The position numbers were made by a program, and so were the translations under genes. Positions 1-9,763 of a stretch of DNA of 64,000 nt are shown here, piece after piece (the first letter of the stretch is position 1; each line of letters starts with the position of its first letter). The notes beneath the pieces are model-generated. The model saw only the letters and a program-made list of their open reading frames with translations, ran no database searches and was not told where the DNA came from. The stretch comes from Scenedesmus sp. ARA3 (Eukaryota; Chlorophyta; Chlorophyceae; Sphaeropleales; Scenedesmaceae). The stretch spans positions 1-64,000 of the forward strand of contig RWJK01001903.1 in NCBI GenBank assembly GCA_004335835.1, read 5' to 3'.

Positions 1-1445
1 GTCAGCGGTGTTGCACGGCTTCATAAGCGGCATAAAGCACTCCGTTGTCGATTATCACCTCGACGTATGCAACACACCGTGACGGGCGCTGACACGACGG
101 CAAGACTTCGGCTGTTTCGTGTAATATNCCTGCGGTGACCATACATTGCGGCTGCTTGCCTGTGACACCAATATACAAAAGAGTTTTGATGTCTTACAAT
201 CACCGCCTAACGTCGCAACAGCTTATATGCAACGAGTACGCTCAAGTTTTGCACAATTTCTGTTCCGTCACTGCAGTGTGGCGGTTGTTGGCAGCCAATT
301 ATACATCGAAAAGTATTATCAAATGCAAATACTACGTATAGACACAGCACAGCCATTTGCCGAATATTTGCATCGACAGTATGCAGGCTGTGCGAGCGCA
401 CAGTTGCGCTGCAGGCGCGACATTACGCGGGGGGCATGCAATAATATGGCATTACATTGACTGCAAATCGGCAGCAGGCGCCGCGTCGTGTGCTGCCAGA
501 GCACTCAGGATTAATCTGGGCGCAGGAAGCAGTCAAAAAAAGTTGGGGTGGGGGTCGCTAATGACATACAACGCCCAATGCAGCTCAGCTGGTGCAACAC
601 AAACCCAGCACCCAAGACTGTCAGACCCCATCGCACACCCAAGCCTGTCAGACCCCATCCGCAAAAGCAGCGGCCCGAGGGGGGAGGTGGCTTGCAGCGA
701 ACGCGTTTGGGAACACTGATGCCTCCACGACACAATCTCTGCATGGTGGCAACGCTGCTTGCAACCCAAGGAATTCACAGATGACGTGACAAAGCAATAC
801 GAGCGCTGAAAAACAACATTCACAGCAGCCATTTAAACCCATGCCATGAGCCACAGTTGCATACTTTTTGTACCTCTCTTGGCTGGTTGCCTGGCAGTAC
901 TCTCCGTCGTTTGCCCGACACACACTGCAAGGCGTCAAGTACCACGCATTCAACCGCCATGCACATGACTGCTGCGAAGGGGTAGGTAAGATACTGCCTG
1001 CCGCCGGCGCGCAGGGCAAACCAGGTGCAGACTTCTCTCCGCAGCAACCGCAGCAACCACAAGGATGATAGACGCACAGTTGTATGCTCACCGTGCTGCC
1101 ACAAAGCAGGCAACACACCTTTTCTAGAAGAAAAGAGGCATCAAGCCACAACGCCGTGCATCATACATTACATGGCCATGCTTCTCAGCAGCACCTGCTC
1201 ACACCAACTGATCATACCACCTGCCAACACCACCTGCTCCTTGCAGCTGGTACAGATAGGGACATTCCCTTCCGTCAGCAGCACTTGCGCCCTGCACAGC
1301 AACCACCTGAGCTTGCTGCTGCTGCTGCTGCTGCTGGCACCTGTGCCTCCTCACTCTTTGCAGGTGCAGCGCAGCAGCCGTTTGCCGCAGTGCTAGGGGT
1401 AGCAGCAGCAGTGGTAGCAGTTGTTGCAGCAGGCGCAGGGGCGCA
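1..1445. other. non-coding left flank
   Basis: I see no supported coding exon here. The short open frames have no convincing protein sequence. One N lies at 127. A direct repeat of about 26 bp at roughly 611-662 contains CTGTCAGACCCCATC twice. The right part, below the stop of the arsenite methyltransferase, is probably that gene's 3' untranslated region on the minus strand. Confidence 0.5.
1168..1172 (-). terminator. possible TGTAA polyadenylation signal of the arsM gene
   Basis: On the minus strand this reads TGTAA, 274 bases past the arsM stop. TGTAA is the usual polyadenylation signal in chlorophycean algae (family knowledge). The five-base match alone is weak. Confidence 0.3.
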
Positions 1446-3868
1446 TCAGCTGCTGCTGGTGGGAGCCTTGGGGCCGCAGCAGCCGCCGGCAGCAGCAGCA
1501 GCAGGTGCCGGTGCTGCTTTTGGTGCACAGCAGCTGCTGGCTGCTGCTGGTGCTGCTATTGGTGCACAGCAACTGCTTGTGGCCGCTGCTGCTGCTGGCT
1601 CTGCCTTGGGTGCACAGCAGCTGCTTGCTGCTGCTGGTGGCGCTGCTTTTGGTGCACAACAGCTGCTGCCTGCTGCTGCTGGTGGTGCTGCTTTTGGTGC
1701 ACAGCAGCTGCTGCCTGCTGCTGCTGCTGTTGTTGCTGCTGGCTCTGCCTTGGGTGCACAGCAGCTGCCCCCTGCTGCTGCTGGCTTGCTCTTTGGTGGG
1801 CAGCAGCTGCTGCCGCTGCTGTTGCCGCTTGCTGCTGCCATTGCTGCAATGCTTACTGCGCTCAGCGTGCTGCTGCTGCTGCTGCTGCCGGCAAACTGCC
1901 CCAAGTGGCGTGACGTGTCCTCTGTCACTGTGAAATGAGGCTTTAGCCAAGAGCTCGACAGCATGGCTGCTGTGTTGCCTGACACAGCAACAGCTTGGCC
2001 CTTCTGGAAGCTGTGAGTAGCATCCAGTGCATATGATGCTTCACAGCCTGGCAGGGTGCCGTTGTAGGTTGCTGTCTGGCCGTAGTCCTCCTCTGGCAGG
2101 GGCTCCAGCTGACCTGGCAGCTTGAACAGCCTGCGCGCACAGAATGACAACAAATATAACATGATGTAACATATGTACAAACAAATGCTGTCTGGCCGTA
2201 ATTTTCCTCTGGCAGGGGCTCCAGCTGACCTGGCAGCTTGAACAGCCTGAGCGCACGATTATAACAGTCATAACATGTACTTATGGTATGAGGGACACAC
2301 CTCACACGTTGCATGTCAGGAGTAAGCCCATTCTTAAGCATTGTGCAGCGCACGGGGCAGCTGCGACACCACAATAACAAATCCTGGCCCACTTCAACTT
2401 TTGAAACTCCACACCCTCAACCCTAAGCAGAACCCCACCTGAACGTGATGCTGTAGAAGGCAGCCTCTCCAAGCAGGCTCTTGAGCTCATCATCATGCAC
2501 CATCTTTCAACCCCAAAACCTAAACCCTTTCAACTTTTGTCCTTTCAACCCTCAATCTTGCAGAACCACACACCTGAAGGTGATGCTGTAGAAGGCAGCC
2601 TCTCCAAGTAAGCTCTTCAGCTCATCATCATGCACCGCGATTGGCGCCACCTCCAGTACACGCGGGTCAGCAAAGCCCACGCTGTGTGCCAGTCGCAGGA
2701 AGTCATTCACTGCCAATGCCCCGCCCAGGCACTCGCCCAGCAACACCTCATGGCTGCGGGCATTCTCAGGCAGCCGGCGGTCACAGTACACGTCTGCGGA
2801 CAGCACGCATTCAGGGTGTTTAAGGTTTTGTCAAAATAAGTTTCTGGTGTAAGCAGCACTCGCCTAGCAGCACCCCATGGCTGCGGGCCTCAGCTGGCAG
2901 CCGCCGATCGCAGTACACGTCTGCATCCAACAGGCAAGCAAGCACACATCAAGGGTGTCGGGGTTTTGGCAGACAATTCTGTTTCGGGTGTAAGCAGCAC
3001 TCGCCCAGCAGCACCTCATGGGCCCGCGCCTCAGCAGGCAGCCGCCGATCGTCTATATTTGAGCACTTATGGAACAGTGCACAAACAGCAAGCAGTCAGT
3101 ACACAGCACAGCATTGTGAGGTGTAAAGTTGTGGGGGAGGACTGTGGGCTCCCAAGCAGGGGGCGTGACTGTGCAGGCAGCTGCCCATTGCAGGTTCAGC
3201 TCGGCAAGCATACAGGTGACACATGATCTCACAGACGACGCGATTCTGTAGATGCACAAGGCGCAGAAGCACATAGTGTCTACACAAACCTGAGAAATAC
3301 ACCTCTCCTCCATCCGCCAGGGCAGCGTATGCCTCCCGCAGCACAGCTGCCTTGTCAGCTGACCAGAGCATCATAAAACTCACAACCAGCCACTCTAAAG
3401 CCTTATCTCCCTGACTCAAAACCGCACCTGAGAAGAAGACCTCTCCTCCATCTGCCAGGGCAGCATATGCCTCCCGCAGCACCGCTGCCTTGTCAGCGCT
3501 CAGGTTGATCACGCAGTTGGAGATGATCAGGTCAATGCTGCCCGGGGTGATGCCTGCAGCAGCCAGCTCCTCAATCCTGCCCTGCAGGGGACACAGCAGG
3601 ATAATAAGGTAGGTATCCACCACAGCGGTAACACCACTGTGCACAACCTGGAACCTTGGAATGCACACACAGCAGCTGCTGCTGCTGCTGTGGCATTGCA
3701 AACATGCATATCCATAGCACCTCCTGTCAATCTGACGTGACCAGCCCTGCAGCCCACCTGCAGGAAGCGCATGTTGGGTGCTGCGTAGCCCAGCTGCTGC
3801 TGCCACGCCTCGCTGTGGCGCTGCGCCACCTGCAGCTGCGCAGGCGTCATGTCAAGGCCTGGTGGCAT

Positions 3869-3918
<50 letters not shown>

Positions 3919-3976
3919 GGTAAGACATGCAGACATGCGCAGGCAGGCGTCATGTCCAGGCCTGCAAGTGGGAGGG

Positions 3977-4017
<41 letters not shown>

Positions 4018-5030
4018 AGCAAAGCATGTGCAAGCGCAGTCCACAGCACCAGTAGTGCTTGATGCTGCGCCTGCTGCTGCTAATGATGCTGCTGTAGCAG
4101 ACACTGCTGCGCTTTACAATTCGCTCCCAGCAGGGCGCATGTGCTGCAGCTGCTCTATGCTGATCTCGTGTCAGCGCTGCAAACGCCGCACCTGTCACAA
4201 AACCCTTCTCTCCAACCAGCGCCGCGCAGACATAACAGTCACGCCCTGAGCCGCAGCCCAGGTCCAAAACCCTAAGCCCTGAGCCCTTAAGCCCTGCAGG
4301 AAAGGGCGAGCCGCAGCCGTAGTACTTCTGCACAATCTCCTGCGGCAGCTGCCGCAGTAGGGCTAGCACGTCTGCTGGAGGTGCCTTTGCTGTGCAGCAT
4401 GCTGAGGTTTTGAGGTCGCTGCTGGCTTGGAGCGTCTGTGGGGTGTTGCGGAGAAAAGTGAAGGTGTTTCGTGCGGTTTTGGTGTGGTGGGTTTGGGGGG
4501 TGCGGGTGACAGCGGCGGACAGCAGGCAGGGCAGGGCAGGCAGCAGATGGTGTGGATGGCTGTGCTGGGTTGTGGTCAAGGCAGGATGCAGATGTGTGCT
4601 GCTGACAAGACTGGCTGAAATGTGCAGAAAATATCAGCAAATGCAACATATGGCTGTAGGTGGGTGCAGCAGCTACTACATGCAGCGTATGGCAGCTGCT
4701 GTGGCTCAACTTTTGCAGCTCTCTGCACTGCCAGCTGTCAGTGGGCCTGAAGGGTGACGTGCATCCCTCTGCTGTGCTGCGGGGTTCTACACGACTAAGA
4801 TCGAAGCTCGAGGCGTAGGTCAGCTGCGATGCAAGCCTCCGGTGCCGGCATGCTGCACACGACCAGGTGCTGCTGGCTACTGCTGCTCTTGCTGCTGCTC
4901 TCGGCAGTCAGGCCTGACGCCTGATCAACGCGCAAGATATACTTTTGCTCACCTCCCCGTAGTATTTTGAAACACTGGCTCGCACAGCATCGGCCTCGCC
5001 CAGCTGAACGCCTGTGGTGACTTGAGACAT
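1446..5030 (-). CDS. arsM: arsenite S-adenosylmethionine methyltransferase (ArsM/AS3MT type) with a repeated Cys-Cys tail
   Basis: Six exons on the minus strand, all in phase: 5030-4953, 4435-4192, 3858-3758, 3581-3428, 2793-2574, 2130-1446, giving about 493 aa. The start is the first ATG before the family N-terminus (SKYYGE). The SAM-binding motif is VLDLGCGSGRD in exon 2. The four family cysteine contexts are present: SACCTAK, YYGCGSP, SNCVINL and GECLGGAL. FYSITFR then RLFKL closes the conserved part. This family methylates As(III) in the cytosol using SAM and thiols, giving volatile or less toxic methylarsenicals. After it comes a low-complexity Ala/Pro tail with eight Cys-Cys pairs, mostly CCAPK, which looks like an added thiol-rich metalloid-binding region (inference). 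Introns carry partial copies of exons 4, 5 and 6. Family assignment is secure; the role of the tail is not. Confidence 0.93.
1448..1830 (-). repeat. coding tandem repeat: CCAPK units in the arsM tail
   Basis: In the last arsM exon a unit of roughly 45-60 bases, translating to SSCCAPKAAP plus an Ala stretch, recurs eight times. Variants are CCPPK, CCAPI and CCGPK. Every unit keeps two adjacent cysteines although the Ala spacer length varies, which suggests selection on the Cys pair. Confidence 0.85.
2191..2252 (-). repeat. decoy copy of arsM exon 6 5' edge
   Basis: It repeats the first ~60 bases of the last exon (LFKLPGQLEPLPEE). It lies in the intron upstream of the true acceptor at 2131 and is preceded by its own AG. 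Confidence 0.85.
2437..2502 (-). repeat. decoy copy of arsM exon 5 3' edge
   Basis: It repeats the DELKSLLGEAAFYSITF coding end and the following GT donor, downstream of the true exon 5 end at 2574. Part of the intron start is copied too. Confidence 0.85.
2863..3055 (-). repeat. two decoy copies of arsM exon 5 5' edge
   Basis: Copies at about 2863-2925 and 2998-3050 resemble the exon 5 start (DRRLP, then SHEVLLGEC). They diverge into shared intron sequence (TGCTTACACC) after about 60 bases. The nearer copy keeps the CAG acceptor. Confidence 0.85.
3291..3364 (-). repeat. decoy copy of arsM exon 4 3' edge
   Basis: It repeats DKAAVLREAYAALADGGEV and a TTCTCAG|GT donor, downstream of the true exon 4 end at 3428. 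Confidence 0.85.
3868..4016. repeat. two (CAG)n tracts in an arsM intron
   Basis: Plus-strand (CAG)n runs at about 3868-3916 and 3977-4017. On the arsM strand they read (CTG)n and sit shortly upstream of the exon 3 acceptor. A second, similar block with GGCCTGG lies between them, suggesting that this acceptor region is duplicated too. Confidence 0.8.
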
Positions 5031-5414
5031 CTCCGCGATTTCCTTGAGCACAGCAGGTAGACTGTGATGACGAACAAATTTACAAGCAAGATGAATCTTA
5101 GGGAGCTTGGACGTATCCCACACTATGTGTAAGCTGCAAATGCATGTGGTTTAGAAATCAGGCAATAACAGCACAACAACGGTTACAAGCCTCACTGCCG
5201 TTCCAAAAACACAGCAAAATGTACCTGAACTTGCACGATGCACTGGTACCACATAGCTGCTCGCTACAGGGCAAGTGCAGCATTGTACTGCCTGCAGGCT
5301 GCAACAGCCAGCCTGACCATTTATATCCCTGCAGACCCATCCATCCCATCTCAGCCGTACGGCTGTGACCAAGTTACTTATACTAGACAGAAATAAACAA
5401 CAGCTGCTCAACAA

Positions 5415-6274
5415 CTACCAGATTGCTGGCTGCATGCTGGCATCAGGTGATGGGGTAGGCACAAGCGCCAGCTTGCTGCTGCTGCCATGCCTCTTTGGCG
5501 AGCCACTGTGGCTCCTTGCACTGCCGCTGCTGCCAGCAGCAGCAGCAGCAGGCCGCAGCAGTGCGCTGCCTGCAGCCCGGCGCCTGTTGGGAGACTCCCC
5601 GCCGGCGGCTGCGCCTGCTGCTGCTGTTGCTGCAGGGGGTGCTGCAGGAGGTGTTGCTGCTGCAGGGTCATCCTCAACCTTGAGCCCTGCAGCTGCTGCT
5701 GCCTTTGCTTCCCTGTCTGCAATAGTGCTATTCCTCATCCTTTCACTGCCAGCAGCAGCTGCGGCAGTGCCTGCTGCTGCTGCTGGCTCCGCAGCCACTG
5801 GTGTTGCAGGCCTCTCAGGCTGCTGCTCAGCTTGCTGCTGCCCCTGCTGCTGCTGCTGAGTCCCCACAGCACCAGGTGATGGGCTGCTGCTGATGGTGTC
5901 AGTGCCCAGCAAGCTCGGTCCTACAGCAGCAGCAGCAGCACCAGCAGCAGCAGCAGCAGTCACAGGCCTCAACCCCACTGCCGACTAAAGGCACGGCGAC
6001 ACCGATGCTGGCGCTGATTGTAAAAGGACGAATCTACACGGCTCCTGGGTTGATTGTATTGCTGGTCTTGCTGGCGGCACTAGAGCTAGCTGGAGGGGCA
6101 GCAGCAGCTGCTGCTGGTCAGGGTAGAGTGGTGCGGTGTGTTGCTGCCTCACCAGTGCTTGCTGCTGCCCCCTCAACGTGTGCTGCTGCTGCTGCTGGTC
6201 GTGCTGCTGCTGGTGCTAGCTCCGGTGATGTGGGGGAGCTGCCCCACTCCTGCACAAACTCCTTATCAACTGCT

Positions 6275-6307
<33 letters not shown>

Positions 6308-6541
6308 ACTGCACTGCTGCTGCTGCCAATGGGTTTCTCTCCACCCTGCTGCTGCTGCTGGCCGCGCTGGGTGTGGTGTGGTGTGAGTGCTGCTGCTGCT
6401 GAGGACAGGCCCTGCAGTCCTGCTGCCTTAGCAAAGTCATCTAAGAACCAGAGGCTGGCTTGCACATAGCCTGCACCACCAGACAAGTAGGACGCGTACC
6501 TGCAGCAAGCGGGTGCAAATCGAAGGGTGCAGAAACAGCAG

Positions 6542-6585
<44 letters not shown>

Positions 6586-8935
6586 GCAGCGGCGGCGGCG
6601 GCAATGCTGAGAATCATCACACTGCCGGTGAGCCAGCCCCGGATATGCAGGGAGAACGGCTCGACAAACTGTCGATGGGTTTGACTGCCTTGCTTTGAGC
6701 ACTCACAGGCCGCCAGAAGCGCTTTGAACCGCCGTTACCTTTCATCTGTCTGCAACTGCTCCAAACAACATTCAAATGGAAACATTCAAATGGAAACTTT
6801 GCGAAGGAGCCAACGAGAGGCTCTTTGAAAGGAAAGGGTTGCATTCTTACCGCAGCGCCTCAACAACCCAGCAACAACTGATCAACAAACAACCCACCTG
6901 TTGACCAGAGGCTCCTCAAACGTGTGCAGCTTTGACAGCACCTGCCCGCTCACAGGCCGCCAGAACCTCTTTGCAGCCCACTCCCAGGCAGGGTTCCACA
7001 TCAGCAGCTCAAACAGGCTCATCTCTTGGTGGTGGGCCGTTATAACGTCATCTGATCCCGGAATAACGTTAGTAACGCCCGCCGGCCGGCCGAAGGTGAG
7101 TGTGATGGTGGCGGGGGCCGGCAGCGGGAACCACCAGGTGGGGGGCAGCAGCTTGTAGGAGATGTTGAGGTTTAGCAGGATGACGGCCCTGCAGGGTTTA
7201 GGTGCAAGAAAATCGGGGTTCAGGGGAGGCGATGATCAGCATATGGCGAAAAAGGGCTTTTAGGGACATGCTGCGGCTGCGGCAGTGTGCACTAATGTGC
7301 ATGCGATACCAATTGCAACACTCGGTTATAAGGCTACAGGATGATGCCAATCGTTGTATTTCGCAGCATTTATTATTTGGTTGAAAGCTGGGCCTCACTT
7401 CTCAGGCGTGCTGGTGATCTCCAGCACCTCTGGCTTGAACTTTGCCAGCAGCTGCACAAACTCCATTGTCCCTAACCAATGCGTGAAACACCGTGTTACA
7501 GCTGTCTACAACCTCAATTATCAGGCGTGCTGGTTACATACAGCAAATCTGGCTTGAAGCTCGCCAGCAGCTGCATGTGATGACTTACGTTGCAGCAAGA
7601 TAGCACCTTGAAAGTCAGGTGCAAACGCTGTCATTGCACTCACTTGTTAGGTGTGCTGGTGATCTCCAGCACCTCTGGCTTGAACTTGGCCAGGAGCTGC
7701 AGCCCCCGCAGCAGCTGCACAAACTGCTCCTGGCCTGACAGTGCCAGCGCTCCCTCGTTGAAGCTCACAGCCACATCAGGGGCGTAGTACTGCTGGCACG
7801 CCTGCTGCTGCAGCCTGGCAGGGTGGAATTGTGTGGTGTGACAAGCCACGTGGCAGCAAAGGCGGCGGTGTGAGTGGCGCGTGCGCATTCTGAGCGCCAA
7901 ATCAATACAAGTGCGGTGTGTTTTGCTGTAGTGGTGCATGTGTGGAGTAGCAGCACAAGCTGCTCCTGGCCTGCCAGTGCCAGTGCGGCCTTGTTGCGGC
8001 TCACAGCCACATCGGGAGCGATGTACTGCTGGCAGGCCTGCTGCTGCAGCCTGAAGTGACAAGTTGACAGCACAGCTGTTGTGGCAGAGGCAAAAGCGCA
8101 GTGTGCACCTGGGATTTACTCTATGAGATGGTGCTCACAGCCGCATCGGGAGCATAGTACTGCTGGCTGGCCTGCTGCTGCAGCCTGGCGAGGGTTAAGC
8201 AACATGCATAACAGGCATGCAGCAAAGGTGGAAGAGCGTCAACAAGGCAGTTGCATGGCCGCAAGCTTAATCTGTGCAGTGCAATCGACGAGTATATGGT
8301 ACGGCAGCAGCAAGCAGAGTGCAGTGTGGTTGGTGCGACAGCTGCTGCTTGGCAGGTAACCATGTGTTATTTCTGTAACTGCTCTGCAAGGGGATAGGGA
8401 AATCACAACGCAGGATCCTGCTGTTGTTTTGTCCTTGCTGGGGGAGCTGCTATGATGCAGAAGGCAGGTGCCCACCTGGCATCTCCATGGAAGAGGTTGT
8501 ACAGCAGCATGCGCAGCGTATCCTCAGTGAAGGTGGCGTTGCCTGCAGCAGCAGCGGCAGCAGCGGCAGCAGCAGCAGCAGCGGCAGTGGCGATGGCGGC
8601 ATTCCCTGCGTCAGCCCGCAGACGGTACAGCTGGTGCGCATTGCAGACTGCGTGGCTGGACAGGGTAGCGTAGTCGGGGCACGATGGCGCAGCTGCGTGC
8701 ACTCAACTGCACCGAAGCCACAACCATGTGGCACCTGCGGCGTTGTTGCCTGCAATGCTTCTCCGAGGTGGTTTGAATTTTACTTGGCAGTAGCTTTGGT
8801 AGAGCACTTACCTTGCTGGCCAGGAGCAGCAGCAGCAGCACCTGCAGCAGGCCCGGCAGCAGCAGCTGCAGCGGTCTGCAGCACTGCACTTGCCGCCTCC
8901 AGTGGCTTGGTGATCAGGCTGGCCAGGGAGTCCAT
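5415..8935 (-). CDS. unrecognised protein, possibly NTF2/SnoaL-like fold
   Basis: Six in-phase minus exons: 8935-8812, 8692-8476, 7814-7644, 7188-6898, 6499-6153, 5920-5415, about 551 aa. It starts at ATG (MDSLASLITKPLEAAS). The ordered middle contains FTEDTLRMLLYNLFHGDAR, then QQYYAPDVAV, then EVLEITSTP, NLNISYKLLPPTWWFPLP and MSLFELLMWNPAWEWAAKRF. A helix, then YYAPDVAV, then a string of hydrophobic strands suggests the NTF2/SnoaL superfamily, but I cannot name a family. The C-terminal third is low complexity (Gln, Ala, Ser, a basic NRRR patch). The last join skips a stop in frame with exon 5 at 6118. If that intron is not spliced, the protein ends there. The exon 2 acceptor lacks a good pyrimidine tract. 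Introns contain copies of exon 3 edges and an exon 4 fragment. Confidence 0.6.
6689..6731 (-). repeat. degenerate copy of an exon 4 segment of the 8935-5415 gene
   Basis: It reads KRFWRPVS, as in exon 4, in the intron downstream of that exon. A nearby stretch around 6780-6840 resembles the EEPLV end. Confidence 0.6.
7400..7585 (-). repeat. two decoy copies of exon 3 3' edge, 8935-5415 gene
   Basis: Copies at about 7400-7470 and 7530-7585 repeat LLAKFKPEVLEITSTP. The 7400 copy is followed by GTGAGG. They lie downstream of the true exon 3 end at 7644. Confidence 0.8.
7950..8195 (-). repeat. two decoy copies of exon 3 5' edge, 8935-5415 gene
   Basis: Copies at about 8135-8190 and 7950-8052 repeat the exon start LQQQACQQYYAPDVAV, each preceded by CAG. 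The true exon starts at 7814. The 7950 copy continues further into the exon (ALALAGQEQL) before diverging. Confidence 0.85.
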
Positions 8936-9675
8936 GCTGCTGCTGCTCGTGCTGTTTCTGCTGTCGTGCTTCCAGGCGTGAGCTTGTGCCTCGAAGATGC
9001 TGTTGTGCTGTGCTCCTTAGAGGCCTCCTGTGGTGGGAGGAGAAGACAGCACATCAGCAGCTACCAACCGATTGTGATAGCAGCTGCTTGCCTTTTGTAC
9101 ATGCAGGTGCCCAGAGGACACTGGCAGTTGAATGCAGCTGTTTGCTGTTGCAGTGCTGCTGCTGCATGCTTCACAGCAGCAGTAGCAGGCAGCAGCAGCA
9201 GCAGCAGCAGCAGCACAGCTCAGTGTAAAGCGATTCTCACCGGTGGTCAGTGGCTTGGGTGACCCTCGAGTTTGTCTCAGCTGAGACGAAGGCCGCAGTC
9301 AGGTTGGTGCTGGGCGTTTCGCGGGTTTCCGTGCGGATGAGCCTGCAAAAGCGCAAGCAGAAAGATTCGTTGAAGGGCAGTGCAGCTCCAGGGATCGGCG
9401 TCACATGACGAACGTGCACAGCATCCATGCACGGACAAGTAGGGTTTGGATGACAAACAACTTTGGAGACTTTAGAAGCGAGTGCATCATACGCAAATGG
9501 CGACGTCCAACCTCCACTCCACACTGAGATTTCTGCACGATCTTTCAAAGGTTTCGAACCTGCCTGCTAACGTCGCCCGACCTTTGAACGAGTACGCCAG
9601 CAGCAGCTTCAAGTCTGTCGAAACGACCGCTAGCCTTCTAACGTCGCCCTGCCAGCAGCACCATCACCAGGCAGC
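8936..9675. promoter_or_regulatory. divergent intergenic region
   Basis: About 740 bp separate the minus gene starting at 8935 from the plus gene starting at 9676, so it should hold both promoters. It contains a (CAG)n tract at about 9190-9216. I see no clear TATA box. An upstream ATG frame begins at 9497. Confidence 0.5.
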
Positions 9676-9763
9676 ATGGCTGCAATCGCCACAACAATCG
9701 TCAGCGACGAGCAAGTCCGACTGTTCCTGCACACCCTGCTGGGAGGCAGCACCTCAGCAGTAG
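9497..9763 (+). other. upstream ORF overlapping the next gene's start
   Basis: An ATG frame reading MATSNLHSTLRFLHDLSKVS runs 88 codons and overlaps the ATG at 9676 in another frame. Its sequence is less repetitive than the main frame's start and looks protein-like. It may be a regulatory uORF. Alternatively it is the true N-terminus, reached through a frame change I cannot see. Confidence 0.4.

Noticed and set aside
1084..1938. Long plus-strand ORF rich in Ala and Leu
   Set aside because: It is the antisense shadow of the arsM Cys-Cys repeat exon; CAG/CTG triplets keep all frames open.
8424..8981. 185-residue plus ORF
   Set aside because: Antisense to exons 1 and 2 of the minus gene starting at 8935.
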